Shown here in pieces: positions 7,391 through 15,676 of a DNA stretch of 29,955 bases; positions within the stretch are counted from its first letter, which is position 1, and each line of letters opens with the position of its first letter. Source of the DNA: a virus; IMG/VR virus record IMGVR_UViG_3300042390_000402, positions 1 through 29,955 of that record; one strand, written 5' to 3'. The position numbers and the translations under genes were made by a program. The notes beneath the pieces were generated by a model. The model saw only the letters and a program-made list of their open reading frames with translations, was not told the DNA's origin and did not search any database.

Positions 7391-8947
7391 ATGGCATTAC
7401 CCAAAAAGAAGCCCGCGATCAAGAAGCCAGCCCCTCCCGTCAAGGCGACGAAGGGAACGCCCAAGGCGTCGGCATGGTCGTCCAACTTCCAGAACGCCGG
7501 GATGTCGTTCGCCCGCCGTGCTTGGTACGGCTCGGCGCCTCAAGACGCCCGCAAGGACGTCAATTCCTACGACCGATTGCAGCTTCTCCAGAAAGCCCGC
7601 TACGCCGAGAAGAACTACCCTTCGATGGTGCAGTACGTCAACGACATGGTGATGTACGTCGTCGGCGATGGCATGAAGCCTACGAGCCACGCCCAAGACC
7701 CGCTCAAGGCGCGTCTCTACGAGGATTATTACTACCGCGAAACCCGTAAGGCAGACATCACGGGACGCTTCACGGGCGAGCAACTGCAACGGATTATCGT
7801 CCACACTTGGGCGGTCGACGGCGAGATGTTCGCCCTCAAGGTCCGTGACTCCGCCGGCAAAGCCAAGACTCAGCTCATCGAAGGCCACCGCGTCATTAGC
7901 CCGACCGAGGCCAAACAGATTACCCCAGACACTTGGGACGGTTTCGTCTTCGGTCCCTACGGAGAACTGAAGGGCATCTGGGTGCAAAACACAGACACGA
8001 CCTTCTCCTTCATCTCATCCGAGTCGGTCCTGCACATCGCCAACCAGCAACGTATCTCGGCAGCGCACGGCATCCCTCCGATGCAGCAGGCCTTGAACTC
8101 GATGCAGGACCAGAGCGAGATCATCGAGCTGGAGAAGCGGGCCGTCAAACAAGTGACGGACGTGCCTTCGGTGCTGACCAAAAATGGCGGTTTTGCTGAT
8201 AACAGCCTCGTCGCCGACCTCAACGGCGTGACCGCCTCCGATATGTCGAACATCAGTTCGCAGATGGGCGGGAAACTGCTGGTCCTTGAACCAGGAGAAG
8301 ACCTCAAGAGCGTCACCCCGAACTTCCCTCGCCAGTCGATGGATATGTTCAACACCATCCTCGCCCGCATGATCGCAAGCGGAGGCCTCCCCTACGAGGT
8401 GGTCGGAGACGGCAGCAAGGCCGGCTCGGCTTTGGTTCGTCTGGTCCTCGGCAAGGCTGACCGATATGTCGGTCAAATCCAATGCATGGTGCATGACGAA
8501 TACTGCGTGCCCGACTGGCAATGGCGCATCGCCGACGGCATCGCCAAGGGCGAACTGCCTGACGACCCGAATTGGGCGGACGTTGAGTTCAGCGTCCCGC
8601 AAACCCCTTCCATCGACAACGGCCGTGACTCTGCCAACGACCGCGAAGACCTCCGGGCTGGACTTACCTCCTTCTCTGCAATCTCGAAGAAGCGAGGCGG
8701 TGACTTCCGCAAGACCTTTAAGGAACTAGTCGAGGACATCGTCTTCGCCAAGGACATGACGGCCGCAACTGGCGGAAAGGTCTCCTTTGAAGAGGCGATG
8801 CAGCGCTTCACCAATATGCAACCAAAGCCCGAAATGGAGGAGTCTCCAAAGGACGAAGCCGAGGACGCAACGGAAGCGGTCGACGACCCTGAGGACGAAC
8901 CCTCTAACCTTGGGATGCCCGGCAACAACGACACGCTTCCCGCCTAA
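7391..8947 (+). CDS. Portal protein (lambda gpB family)
   Basis: This is a 518-residue protein of the lambda portal type (gpB is 533 aa). It starts with a very basic tail (KKKPAIKKPAPPVKATKGTPK), followed by the conserved start of the family: SFARRAWYGSAPQDARKDV, then a YAEKNYPSMVQYVNDMVMYVVGDG block. The central region contains IEGHRVISP, VLHIANQQR and the LPYEVVGDGSKAGSALVRL segment typical of portal stems. The C-terminal tail (from about 470) is highly acidic and probably disordered. Twelve copies would form the ring at the unique vertex for DNA entry and exit. It follows the gpW-like gene by two bases and precedes the protease, as in lambda. Confidence 0.93.
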   Translation: MALPKKKPAIKKPAPPVKATKGTPKASAWSSNFQNAGMSFARRAWYGSAPQDARKDVNSYDRLQLLQKARYAEKNYPSMVQYVNDMVMYVVGDGMKPTSHAQDPLKARLYEDYYYRETRKADITGRFTGEQLQRIIVHTWAVDGEMFALKVRDSAGKAKTQLIEGHRVISPTEAKQITPDTWDGFVFGPYGELKGIWVQNTDTTFSFISSESVLHIANQQRISAAHGIPPMQQALNSMQDQSEIIELEKRAVKQVTDVPSVLTKNGGFADNSLVADLNGVTASDMSNISSQMGGKLLVLEPGEDLKSVTPNFPRQSMDMFNTILARMIASGGLPYEVVGDGSKAGSALVRLVLGKADRYVGQIQCMVHDEYCVPDWQWRIADGIAKGELPDDPNWADVEFSVPQTPSIDNGRDSANDREDLRAGLTSFSAISKKRGGDFRKTFKELVEDIVFAKDMTAATGGKVSFEEAMQRFTNMQPKPEMEESPKDEAEDATEAVDDPEDEPSNLGMPGNNDTLPA

Positions 8948-8956
8948 TTTTACACC

Positions 8957-9751
8957 ATGCGCTTCCTCAATAACGGACTCAAAGGCCGCGAAGCCCTCCT
9001 CATCGACCCCGCCAAGGCGACCGACGCCAAGGCATTGGCCGAGAAGTACGCCTTCACGGATGTACTCGCCAAGCTATTCGGCGACCGCCCTCAAGCCTAT
9101 GTGCGTGCGGACGGCATCGGCGTCATCCCCGTGATGGGGGTCATCGGCAAGGGCGTCTCGCCCCTGGAGCGGATGATGGGCGCCGCCGACATCGACCAGA
9201 TTTCCGCCGACATTGACGCGATGGAAGCCGACCCTGCGGTCAAGCGGATTGCCTTCCACGTCATCTCCCCCGGCGGTACGGTGACGGGCGTGCCCGAACT
9301 CGCCTCCAAGATGCGCCGCATCAGCAAGCCGACCCGCTCTTTCGGCGAGGAAGCCAACAGCGCCGCCCTATGGATCGCGGCGGCTGCGGACAGTTTCGTG
9401 GCCCTGCCTTCGGGCTCCATCGGTTCCGTGGGCGTCTACATGGTCATCCCAGATTACAGCCAAGCCTACGCCGACGCTGGCGTGCGGATGGTGGTCATCA
9501 AGTCCAGCCGCTCCCCTCTGAAGGGCGCCGGCATTGAAGGCACGTCCTTGACCGCCGAGCAGATTGCCGACCTCCAAAAGCAAGTCGACGCCATCGACGA
9601 GGACTTCATCGAGTCCATCAAGATGACCCGCGTGAACGCCAAGGACGCCGCCTTCACGGGTGGTTCCTTCTCGGGCAAGGAAGCCGCGAAGCTTGGTCTT
9701 GTGACCGGGCTTGCCGACTCCCTTGAGGAAGCCCTCAAGACTTGGGCTTAA
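8957..9751 (+). CDS. S49-family prohead protease (gpC-like)
   Basis: The 264-residue protein is an S49 (SppA/ClpP-fold) serine protease. GVIGKGVSPLERMMG and the ISPGGTVTGVPELA block form the oxyanion region. The nucleophile is probably S135 in EEANSAALWIAAAAD, and PSGSIGSVGVYMV follows as in other family members. The general-base lysine is one of K182 (VVIKSS) or K189 (SPLKGAG). In lambda-type phages this enzyme degrades the scaffold and trims portal and capsid protein during maturation. It is shorter than lambda gpC (439 aa) and has no Nu3-like internal C-terminal extension; the scaffold is instead encoded by the next gene. Confidence 0.92.
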   Translation: MRFLNNGLKGREALLIDPAKATDAKALAEKYAFTDVLAKLFGDRPQAYVRADGIGVIPVMGVIGKGVSPLERMMGAADIDQISADIDAMEADPAVKRIAFHVISPGGTVTGVPELASKMRRISKPTRSFGEEANSAALWIAAAADSFVALPSGSIGSVGVYMVIPDYSQAYADAGVRMVVIKSSRSPLKGAGIEGTSLTAEQIADLQKQVDAIDEDFIESIKMTRVNAKDAAFTGGSFSGKEAAKLGLVTGLADSLEEALKTWA

Positions 9752-9785
9752 CCCCTCGTTTTATTCCAAACAAAGCATTATCAAG

Positions 9786-10226
9786 ATGACCATCGAAGAA
9801 CAGCTCTCGACCGTTGAAACGCTCGCCCAGGCGTTGACCGCCGAACGCGACGACCTCCGCTCCACCGTGGAGAAACTCACCGTCGGCGCCGCTGACGAAC
9901 TGACCGCCGTGAAGGCCGAAGTCGTCACCAAGGACGCCCGCATCTCCGAGCTGACCGTGGCCTTTGAGGCCGCCACCGCCGAGATCGCAACGCTCAAGGC
10001 TTTGGTCTCCGACCTCGAGGCCTCCAAGGTCTCCGCTTCCAAGGAAGCCGCCAACATCGTCGCCAAGACCGGCTCGCAGCCCGTCCTTGCGGAACAGCCC
10101 GCCGTGCAGACCGAGAAGTCGGTCGAGCAAATCCGCGAGGAGTACTCGACGATGAAGCCCAGCGGCGAACGTGTTGCCTTCCTCAAGAAGCATCAATCGG
10201 CCATCCTCTACGGCCGCACCAAATAA
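9786..10226 (+). CDS. Coiled-coil scaffold candidate
   Basis: The 146-residue product is predicted to be almost entirely alpha-helical up to about residue 100. Repeated heptads such as LAQALTAERDDLRSTVEKL and ISELTVAFEAATAEIATLK are rich in Ala, Glu and Leu and have no aromatic core. A short basic C-terminal segment (ERVAFLKKHQSAILYGRTK) could bind the capsid protein. Position between protease and major capsid protein, size and composition all fit an internal scaffold comparable to lambda Nu3. I chose ATG 9786; an in-frame ATG at 9711 lies inside the protease gene. It could instead be a head decoration or chaperone protein. Confidence 0.7.
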   Translation: MTIEEQLSTVETLAQALTAERDDLRSTVEKLTVGAADELTAVKAEVVTKDARISELTVAFEAATAEIATLKALVSDLEASKVSASKEAANIVAKTGSQPVLAEQPAVQTEKSVEQIREEYSTMKPSGERVAFLKKHQSAILYGRTK

Positions 10227-10259
10227 TTTCCCTTCACCCCTAAATACTAAAACACACCT

Positions 10260-11126
10260 ATGGCTAATTCTGGTTTCGACCTCGCTCCGGCCGCTCTCGC
10301 CGACATCATCGTCGCCGACGTCCGCCCGAAGCTCCCCATGCTCGACGTCTTCACGACCCTCGCGCAATCCCCTACCGATCGCGGTATCTCCATCGACGTC
10401 CCGTTCGTCGCTGGTGACGACGCTATCGTCTTCGACAAGGCTTCTGGCGGCTACCGCCAAACTGGAGACGCCGATGTCACCAAGGCCACCGTCAACCTCG
10501 TCCACTACCATGCGACCCGCTCGTTCGACGCGCAGGAACTCGCCGCTTGGGGCCCGGAAGGCGTCATCAACGCTTTCAAGGAAGAAGTCCAGGCCAAGAT
10601 CGTGAAGAAGGTCAACGCCGCCGTTGCCGCCCTCGTCACGAACGCCAACTACTCCAGCAACATCGTCATCGCCGCCGCTGACTTCGACTACAATGACGTG
10701 GTCGACCTCGACGTCGCCCTCGACGAACTGTATGCCCCTGAGCAGCGCGGTCTCGTCCTCAACTCCTCCTACATCGGCGCTCTCCGTAAGGACGCCAAGC
10801 TGACCTCCGCGTTCAACACGCAGGGCGAAAACAGCGTGGTCCGCACCGGCATCGTCGGCAACATCGGCACCCTGCAGATCATGCAGTACGCTGGTCTCCC
10901 GAACAACAGCGAAAACCTCGTCGGTTTCGCGGCCGCCAAGGACGCCATCGCTATCGGCACCGGCTCGGTCTGGTCCGCCGGCACGAACTCGGCCGTCGCT
11001 ACCATGGGTGGTCTCTCCATCCTGGTCGAGTCCGAGTACACGGGCGGCATCCTCTACTTGACCGCCGCTATTCGCTTCGGTGCCGCCAAGGGCCGTTCGA
11101 ACCTCAAGCGCATCAAGTCCGCCTAA
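10260..11126 (+). CDS. Major capsid protein (HK97 fold)
   Basis: The 288-residue protein follows protease and scaffold and is followed by a strong terminator, as expected for the most highly expressed structural gene. Its sequence fits an HK97-type shell protein: an N-arm (SGFDLAPAALADIIVADV), the E-loop region with DVPFVAGDDAIVFDKASGG, a long spine helix (EGVINAFKEEVQAKIVKKV), and the A/P-domain block LDELYAPEQRGLVLNSSYIG. GNIGTLQIMQYAGLP and VGFAAAKDAIAIGT then follow. It is shorter than lambda gpE (341 aa). Codon use is the most uniformly C-ending in the window. The 33-base leader is A/C-rich and contains no Shine-Dalgarno sequence. Confidence 0.88.
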   Translation: MANSGFDLAPAALADIIVADVRPKLPMLDVFTTLAQSPTDRGISIDVPFVAGDDAIVFDKASGGYRQTGDADVTKATVNLVHYHATRSFDAQELAAWGPEGVINAFKEEVQAKIVKKVNAAVAALVTNANYSSNIVIAAADFDYNDVVDLDVALDELYAPEQRGLVLNSSYIGALRKDAKLTSAFNTQGENSVVRTGIVGNIGTLQIMQYAGLPNNSENLVGFAAAKDAIAIGTGSVWSAGTNSAVATMGGLSILVESEYTGGILYLTAAIRFGAAKGRSNLKRIKSA

Positions 11127-11190
11127 GCGGTGCGGCCTTAGCCGCTTAACGAGACCCCCTTGGCTAATCCCTTGGGGGTCTTTCGTTTTC
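11127..11190 (+). terminator. Rho-independent terminator after capsid gene
   Basis: Directly after the capsid stop there is a 7-bp hairpin (TAAGCGG paired with CCGCTTA). A stronger one follows: AGACCCCC (11152-11159) pairs with GGGGGTCT (11174-11181), followed by TTCGTTTTC. The GC-rich 8-bp stem plus T-rich tail is a classical intrinsic terminator and the clearest one in the window. It would cap the packaging/head transcript and limit read-through into tail genes. Confidence 0.85.
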
Positions 11191-11208
11191 CTACCAAAGC
11201 GGGCATAT

Positions 11209-11592
11209 ATGATGAGCCTCTACGGAACCGAGTTTCTTAATGACGCAAAGGAGATGATTGCCGACTTCGGCGTGGCTGGTTCCGCCAACTCGGGGGCCAT
11301 CACCTTTCAATGCCTCATCTCCGACCCCGCCGTCCAGACCGTCCTCGAGGCAGGGGGGTATGTGGAGCGGACCCAATACACGGTAAGGGTTCCCGCTGTA
11401 ACGGCCTCCTGGAGCCTCCCAGATGGGTCTAATGGGGCATCGGCGGCCCTACTGTCCGCTGGCGTCCCCATCGCCTCCCTAGCCCAAGGGAAGAAAATCG
11501 TAGCCGGCGGGAAGAACGTCCGCATCACGACCCAGACCTACAAGCCTGCGTCGGCATGGATCACGCTCCTCGTCATCGACGATAACCAATAA
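11209..11592 (+). CDS. Putative head-tail attachment protein (FII position)
   Basis: The 127-residue product (ATG 11209; ATG 11212 is equally possible) follows the capsid gene, where lambda has FI and FII. It begins with a helix (LYGTEFLNDAKEMIADFGV) and then appears all-beta, ending in GKKIVAGGKNVRITTQTYKP and LLVIDDNQ. That is the layout of gpFII-like connectors, which bind below gpW and form the tail-docking surface. No direct family match can be claimed from sequence alone. It is the first gene after the terminator, so it needs either read-through or its own promoter. Confidence 0.6.
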   Translation: MMSLYGTEFLNDAKEMIADFGVAGSANSGAITFQCLISDPAVQTVLEAGGYVERTQYTVRVPAVTASWSLPDGSNGASAALLSAGVPIASLAQGKKIVAGGKNVRITTQTYKPASAWITLLVIDDNQ

Positions 11593-11595
11593 GCC

Positions 11596-12585
11596 GTGGT
11601 CAAGGTCTCCATCACGCCCGCCAGTCAGCAGGCCTTCGTGGACGCCATCCAGAAGTTTGCCGCCGCCTCCAAGCAAACCATCCGCGACGCCACCTTGGAA
11701 CAGGCCGCCCTCGCCTGCCAAGACGCCGCCACCTTCACCCCTCCCCTTGTCAAGGGCGGAGGCAACGGCCTATCTAACGACGCTAAGAAAGCCGGCCAAC
11801 GGGCTATTGACCGAGACGTGAACAAGGTCGTCACCCCTTTGACAGGCGGAGGTGCAGGAACGCAGGCCACCCGCGTCATCAAGCGCCTCGGCTCCTTGGC
11901 CTTGAACGATAACCAAGGCCTGTTCTGGAAGGTGGCCTCCAGCCAATCGACCATCATCTCGGCCAACTCCTTCGTGGCCCGTATGCTCTCCCCGCAGTAC
12001 AAGGGGTTCGGCACGGCCGAAGGCTTCAAGAAGGCTAAGAACTACTTCAGCCGCATCGGCACCCGGGTAGCCGCCAACGACATTAGCGGTGGCTTCCTTG
12101 ACGGCACGGCTGCCATCGACTCTGTCTTCAAGCCTGTCTATCAGCGCAACAACGGACGCCTCTGGAAGAACGGACGCAACGTGAGCGGCGTTAAGTCCTT
12201 CGACAAGCGGGTCGTCGAGAAGAAGGGCGACCTCGACACCTACATCCTGCAACGCCAGGAGACGGTCGGTGCCATCAAGTCGGGCTGGTTCAAAGCCCTA
12301 ATGTCCCTCCCCCGCCCCGTAATCAACGGCGTGGAGAAGAACGCTGGCTCCAAGCTGCGGACCGCTGGCTGGATTACCAAGCACAGTTCCGTTGCCGGGA
12401 ATAGCGTGACCTCCTTCTCTGACAAACTCGCCGACATCACCATCCGCAACCTTTCGGGAAACATCTTCGGCATCGCCGACCAAGCGGGAGTCCTCGGCCT
12501 AGTCTACGGCAACCGCGTCAAACAGATGCCCGCCAAAATCCGCAACCTCATCGACAAGGACGTCGCCAAGTTTAACCGCAAATAA
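11596..12585 (+). CDS. Neck/minor tail protein, unknown family (329 aa)
   Basis: The frame starts with GTG 11596, three bases after the preceding stop. The N-terminus (ITPASQQAFVDAIQKFAAAS, then EQAALACQDAATFTPPL) resembles the start of HK97 gp10/lambda Z-type tail-completion proteins, which sit between connector and tail terminator. The protein is however about twice their normal length and carries a basic, Gly/Asn-rich C-terminal part of about 200 residues with no motif I recognise. The order (connector, this gene, terminator-like gene, major tail) supports a tail-completion role. A fusion of a gp10-like domain to a second domain is one way to explain the length. Confidence 0.6.
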   Translation: MVKVSITPASQQAFVDAIQKFAAASKQTIRDATLEQAALACQDAATFTPPLVKGGGNGLSNDAKKAGQRAIDRDVNKVVTPLTGGGAGTQATRVIKRLGSLALNDNQGLFWKVASSQSTIISANSFVARMLSPQYKGFGTAEGFKKAKNYFSRIGTRVAANDISGGFLDGTAAIDSVFKPVYQRNNGRLWKNGRNVSGVKSFDKRVVEKKGDLDTYILQRQETVGAIKSGWFKALMSLPRPVINGVEKNAGSKLRTAGWITKHSSVAGNSVTSFSDKLADITIRNLSGNIFGIADQAGVLGLVYGNRVKQMPAKIRNLIDKDVAKFNRK

Positions 12586-12587
12586 CC

Positions 12588-13016
12588 ATGCCCGCCTCCA
12601 TCCGCCACATCGTAGAGTCCACCCTTGCGACCTACCTATCGACCCAAACGGGGCTGACCTCGGTCACCTTCCTCACGGGCGACAGTAACGCCACCCAGAC
12701 CTTGCCCAAGGCCGTCGTCCTTTGCGACTCTGCCCGCCCGCCCGGTAGCCTAGACGAGGGGGCTGGCAACTACGACTGCTCCGTCCGCATCACCCTTTTC
12801 TCGAACGCCGACGACACGACCCTCGCCGATCACCGCTCCCGCTGCGCCGCCTTGGTCGGCAATATGCGGGACATTGCCAGCATCAAGGCCGCCTTCGTCT
12901 CTGGCGGGGAAGCGACTTGCTACGACGTCAGCATCATCTCCGAGGACGAGGGTATCGACGAACGCTCCTGGGCGACCTCGTTTGCCTTCTCGGTCTGGAC
13001 CTGTCTGGCCCCGTAA
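12588..13016 (+). CDS. Putative tail terminator (gpU-like)
   Basis: The 142-residue protein starts with a helix ending in a dimerisation-type segment (IRHIVESTLATYLSTQTGL). A beta sheet with PKAVVLCDSARPP and CSVRITLFSNADDT, a helix (LADHRSRCAALVGNM) and a final strand pair follow. This alpha/beta layout, the size and the position right before the major tail protein fit gpU/gp11-type terminators, which stop tail-tube growth and join it to the head. The start is ATG 12588, two bases after the upstream stop. Confidence 0.6.
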   Translation: MPASIRHIVESTLATYLSTQTGLTSVTFLTGDSNATQTLPKAVVLCDSARPPGSLDEGAGNYDCSVRITLFSNADDTTLADHRSRCAALVGNMRDIASIKAAFVSGGEATCYDVSIISEDEGIDERSWATSFAFSVWTCLAP

Positions 13017-13040
13017 TTATTCCAAAACGGGCAAAGACAA

Positions 13041-13427
13041 ATGGCCGCCGTAACCAATGGAACTACCTGCCTCTTCGGTGTCGCGGGTACCGTCACGAAC
13101 CTCTTCGTCCAATCCTATACGGTCAATTCGACCTTTAACCTCTCCGCCATGGTCACCGATGAGACCGGCGTGACCAAGACGACCCGCTTCGACGACCGCA
13201 AGACCGAGATTACGGTGGACGGCATCTGCAAATTGGCCGCCGTTCCAGTCCTTGGCGCCGACTTCACCTTTACGATTAACACTCAGTCGGCCTATACGGG
13301 CGGCACGGCAACGGCTTCCTACGAAGGCACGGTCACGGCTGTTTCCGAAAAGGGTTCCAATAAGGACTTCGCTTCGGTCTCGGTTACGGCTATCTGCTAC
13401 GAGGGCGTTGACGTCACTCCTGCCTAA
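13041..13427 (+). CDS. Putative major tail (tube) protein
   Basis: The product is a short (128 aa), Thr/Ser/Val-rich, all-beta protein with alternating strands (for example SYTVNSTFNLSAMV, KTTRFDDRKTEITVDG, ADFTFTINTQ). It has one predicted short helix and no charged tail. It lies between the tail-terminator candidate and the tail-chaperone candidate, the usual place of the tube protein. A single small domain without the extra Ig-like C-terminal domain seen in lambda gpV is suggested. The flanking gaps (24 and 34 bases) are larger than elsewhere in the tail operon, which suits separate, strong translation. Confidence 0.6.
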   Translation: MAAVTNGTTCLFGVAGTVTNLFVQSYTVNSTFNLSAMVTDETGVTKTTRFDDRKTEITVDGICKLAAVPVLGADFTFTINTQSAYTGGTATASYEGTVTAVSEKGSNKDFASVSVTAICYEGVDVTPA

Positions 13428-13461
13428 TTGACCCAGCGGACGGCAGGGGTATAGTCCAGAA

Positions 13462-14031
13462 ATGGACGAACGCTTCCTAAACGCCTTCATCGACCCGGCT
13501 CCCTTCAAGTTGCTGGGTCGGTCTCTTTATCCGTGGTGCCTAAAGTACCGCGTGCGACTGATGGCCTTTAAGTCTCCGCTGATTACGGGGGAACGCGGCA
13601 TCACCCCCGCCGACCTTATCTTCGCCTGTCAGGTATGCGCCGAAGAACCCCTTGGGGAGATTGGCTTGGTGGATAGGTTGCGCATCCTAAACCTAAACCG
13701 AGACCCCGCTAAGTTTGAGCGCCTCCTCAAGGCCTTCTCTGGCTATGCTCTAATGCACGACTGGCCTAAGTTCTGGGAGCAGGACGGTAAGAAAAGCGGG
13801 GGGGACAACGGCGTCCCTTGGCCCTTGGCTATCGTCGCAAACCTGATCGCGTCGGGCATCGAGGAGAAGCGGGCATGGGAGATGCCGGAGTGCCAAGCCA
13901 TCTGGCTAAACTCGGTCTTCGCTATGCGGAAGGGGGCAGAGCTAAAGATTATGACACCCGAGGAGGAGGCCTATATGGCAGCCGAAGAGGCCGCGTCTGC
14001 TTCCAATCCAGCAAAGGAGAAGACCTCCTGA
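13462..14031 (+). CDS. Putative tail assembly chaperone
   Basis: The 189-residue, mostly helical protein lies between the major tail protein and the tape-measure candidate, the position of gpG/gpT-type chaperones. It includes SLYPWCLKYRVRLMAFKSPL, ITPADLIFACQVCAEEP and an acidic C-terminal helix (MTPEEEAYMAAEEAASAS), a feature of chaperones that coat the tape measure. In lambda the longer form arises by a -1 frameshift. I looked for one and found only a G7 run (13798-13804) without a convincing continuation in another frame, so a single product is likely. Confidence 0.5.
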   Translation: MDERFLNAFIDPAPFKLLGRSLYPWCLKYRVRLMAFKSPLITGERGITPADLIFACQVCAEEPLGEIGLVDRLRILNLNRDPAKFERLLKAFSGYALMHDWPKFWEQDGKKSGGDNGVPWPLAIVANLIASGIEEKRAWEMPECQAIWLNSVFAMRKGAELKIMTPEEEAYMAAEEAASASNPAKEKTS

Positions 14032-14032
14032 C

Positions 14033-14797
14033 ATGGCCCAATCCCTCGAAGTAAACATCAAGACGACCTCGGACGTCCCGCAGGCGATGGACAAGGCCAA
14101 GTCGGCTACGGCTAGTTTCGGCAAACAGGTCGAGGACATCCAAAAGAAGTTCAGCACCGCTTTTAAGGACGTTGCCTTGGGTTTCATCGCTCCGATGGTC
14201 ATCGTCCAGCAAGTAATCTCAACAATCTCTTCGCTCATTCAAGAAGCCAAACAGCTCGCTCAAGATGGCATTGGCATCATTTCAAAAGGTGAAAGCCAGT
14301 TCTCCACGATGGAAGAGGCAAAGATGGCTCAGTTCTTCAAGACGAGGGAAGCCCTTGAAAAGGAAGCAGCCGCCGTCGAGGCAGGCCGTCGGAAGATGAC
14401 CTTGGACTTCCTCAACAAGACCGAAGCCGGTCAAGCCCTGTTGAAGCAGGAACGCGCTAAGCTCGGCTTGGAGGATGTCCTTGAGCCTGGAGTGATGGCG
14501 ATGGTGCCTGAGTTCCAGAAGATTGCCTTGGATGCTTTCTTGAACTCGGAAGAAGGGCGTAAGTTTAAGCCAATCTTTGAAGACAAAAAACCAACGCAAG
14601 ACACAGGCTCAATGCTCGGCTCTGGCGTGATCGGCGTCGGCGCATCCCCTCAGATTGCCTTGGCTATGGAAGCCAACACAACCCTCTCAAGCATCGACTC
14701 TAAACTTGGTGAACTGGTCAACGCGGGCATCGACAAGGACCCGACCAAACCACTTAACCGCAAGTACCCACTCTATTCACCCGGCCTCCAACGCTAA
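14033..14797 (+). CDS. Short tape-measure-like tail protein
   Basis: The N-terminus (SLEVNIKTTSDVPQAMDKAK, then SATASFGKQVEDIQKKFSTA) reads like the start of phage tape-measure proteins, and a hydrophobic segment follows at about residues 47-68 (ALGFIAPMVIVQQVISTIS). The middle is helical and charged (about 80-170). A Gly/Ser-rich stretch (MLGSGVIGVGASPQIALAM) and a helix with LSSIDSKLGELVNAG close the protein. At 254 residues it is far shorter than usual tape measures (700-1500+). With the usual ratio of about 0.15 nm per residue it would specify a tail of only about 40 nm. It could instead be a tail-hub or membrane-interacting protein. ATG 14033 follows the upstream stop by one base. Confidence 0.5.
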   Translation: MAQSLEVNIKTTSDVPQAMDKAKSATASFGKQVEDIQKKFSTAFKDVALGFIAPMVIVQQVISTISSLIQEAKQLAQDGIGIISKGESQFSTMEEAKMAQFFKTREALEKEAAAVEAGRRKMTLDFLNKTEAGQALLKQERAKLGLEDVLEPGVMAMVPEFQKIALDAFLNSEEGRKFKPIFEDKKPTQDTGSMLGSGVIGVGASPQIALAMEANTTLSSIDSKLGELVNAGIDKDPTKPLNRKYPLYSPGLQR

Positions 14798-14803
14798 TTT
14801 CCA

Positions 14804-15676
14804 ATGGCACTCGTCAAGAACGGCAACGCACTTTCCACCGCCCTGCAACAGCCAGGAGCGACCGTCTCCAATGACGGCTACGGCCTGCTGACTTCAACGG
14901 TCATCTGGACTGCAGACGAAGACGCAACTCCAATTATGAAGGGGTCTGGCCACCCGGAGTTTTCCTTCATGAAGGCTTGGAAGATTACCCGCGAGTTTAA
15001 GGCCGCCGAGATGATTGGATATAAGGTGGACTATGTCGGCATCTGTTCCGAAATCGCAGAAGGCGAGGCGGGAGCTGGTGATTGGGTGGCGGCCACGAAT
15101 ACGGAAGCCAACATTAGCGGGGCAATCAGCCTCGGCACCGAGCGGATTGAGAGCCACCCCAAGTTCTTTAACGCTGAAGATGCCGAAGGCGAACCAGACC
15201 CCGATGCTATGATCGCCGGCTACGGCACGGGCACGCCGTCCGTCCCTGTCTATCCTGCGTCCACCTTGGTCTCTGGCGAGTACGTCGGTCTTAACGGCGC
15301 CCACTTCAAGAAGATTGGAACTACCTATCAGTTTACGGGCTTCAAGGACCCGAACTCATCCTATCGAGCCTTCTACGGTAAATCCAATTACCTTGCTCCT
15401 ACGACCGGTCTTTCTGGTATTATCTACACGACCTCGACTTCTGTTGTAAATCAGTTCTTGGCTAATGTCGGACGCTCGACATCCGTGCAAGGTTGGGAAT
15501 CTGGTCCAAAGTTAATCCCTGACTTTGTCGGTACTGACTTCGAGGGCGGCTTTGGTGGTCAAGTCCTGCTGGCTGGGGTGAACTTCGAGGAGTACGGCCA
15601 CGTTTATAAATGCTCCTATCAAATCCGAATTAATAAGGAAGGCTGGCCCACCCAAGTCTATCCTCTGTTCGTATGA
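14804..15676 (+). CDS. Distal tail/baseplate protein (290 aa), unknown family
   Basis: No family is recognised. The product is rich in Gly, Thr, Ser and aromatic residues and looks all-beta, with long loops and no signal peptide or coiled coil. The central region contains an acidic loop (NAEDAEGEPDPDAM) and a C-terminal strand block (KCSYQIRINKEGWPTQVYPL). Position after the tape-measure candidate is that of distal tail (Dit) and tip proteins. It ends in an ATGA overlap with a gene of nearly equal length, so the two probably form one substructure. Confidence 0.6.
   Translation: MALVKNGNALSTALQQPGATVSNDGYGLLTSTVIWTADEDATPIMKGSGHPEFSFMKAWKITREFKAAEMIGYKVDYVGICSEIAEGEAGAGDWVAATNTEANISGAISLGTERIESHPKFFNAEDAEGEPDPDAMIAGYGTGTPSVPVYPASTLVSGEYVGLNGAHFKKIGTTYQFTGFKDPNSSYRAFYGKSNYLAPTTGLSGIIYTTSTSVVNQFLANVGRSTSVQGWESGPKLIPDFVGTDFEGGFGGQVLLAGVNFEEYGHVYKCSYQIRINKEGWPTQVYPLFV

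Noticed and set aside
13798-13804. G7 run in the tail-chaperone candidate as a programmed frameshift site
   Set aside because: The zero frame reads GGG GGG GAC and continues as a plausible protein to the stop, while the other frame gives an Arg/Gly-rich shadow product with no T-like domain.
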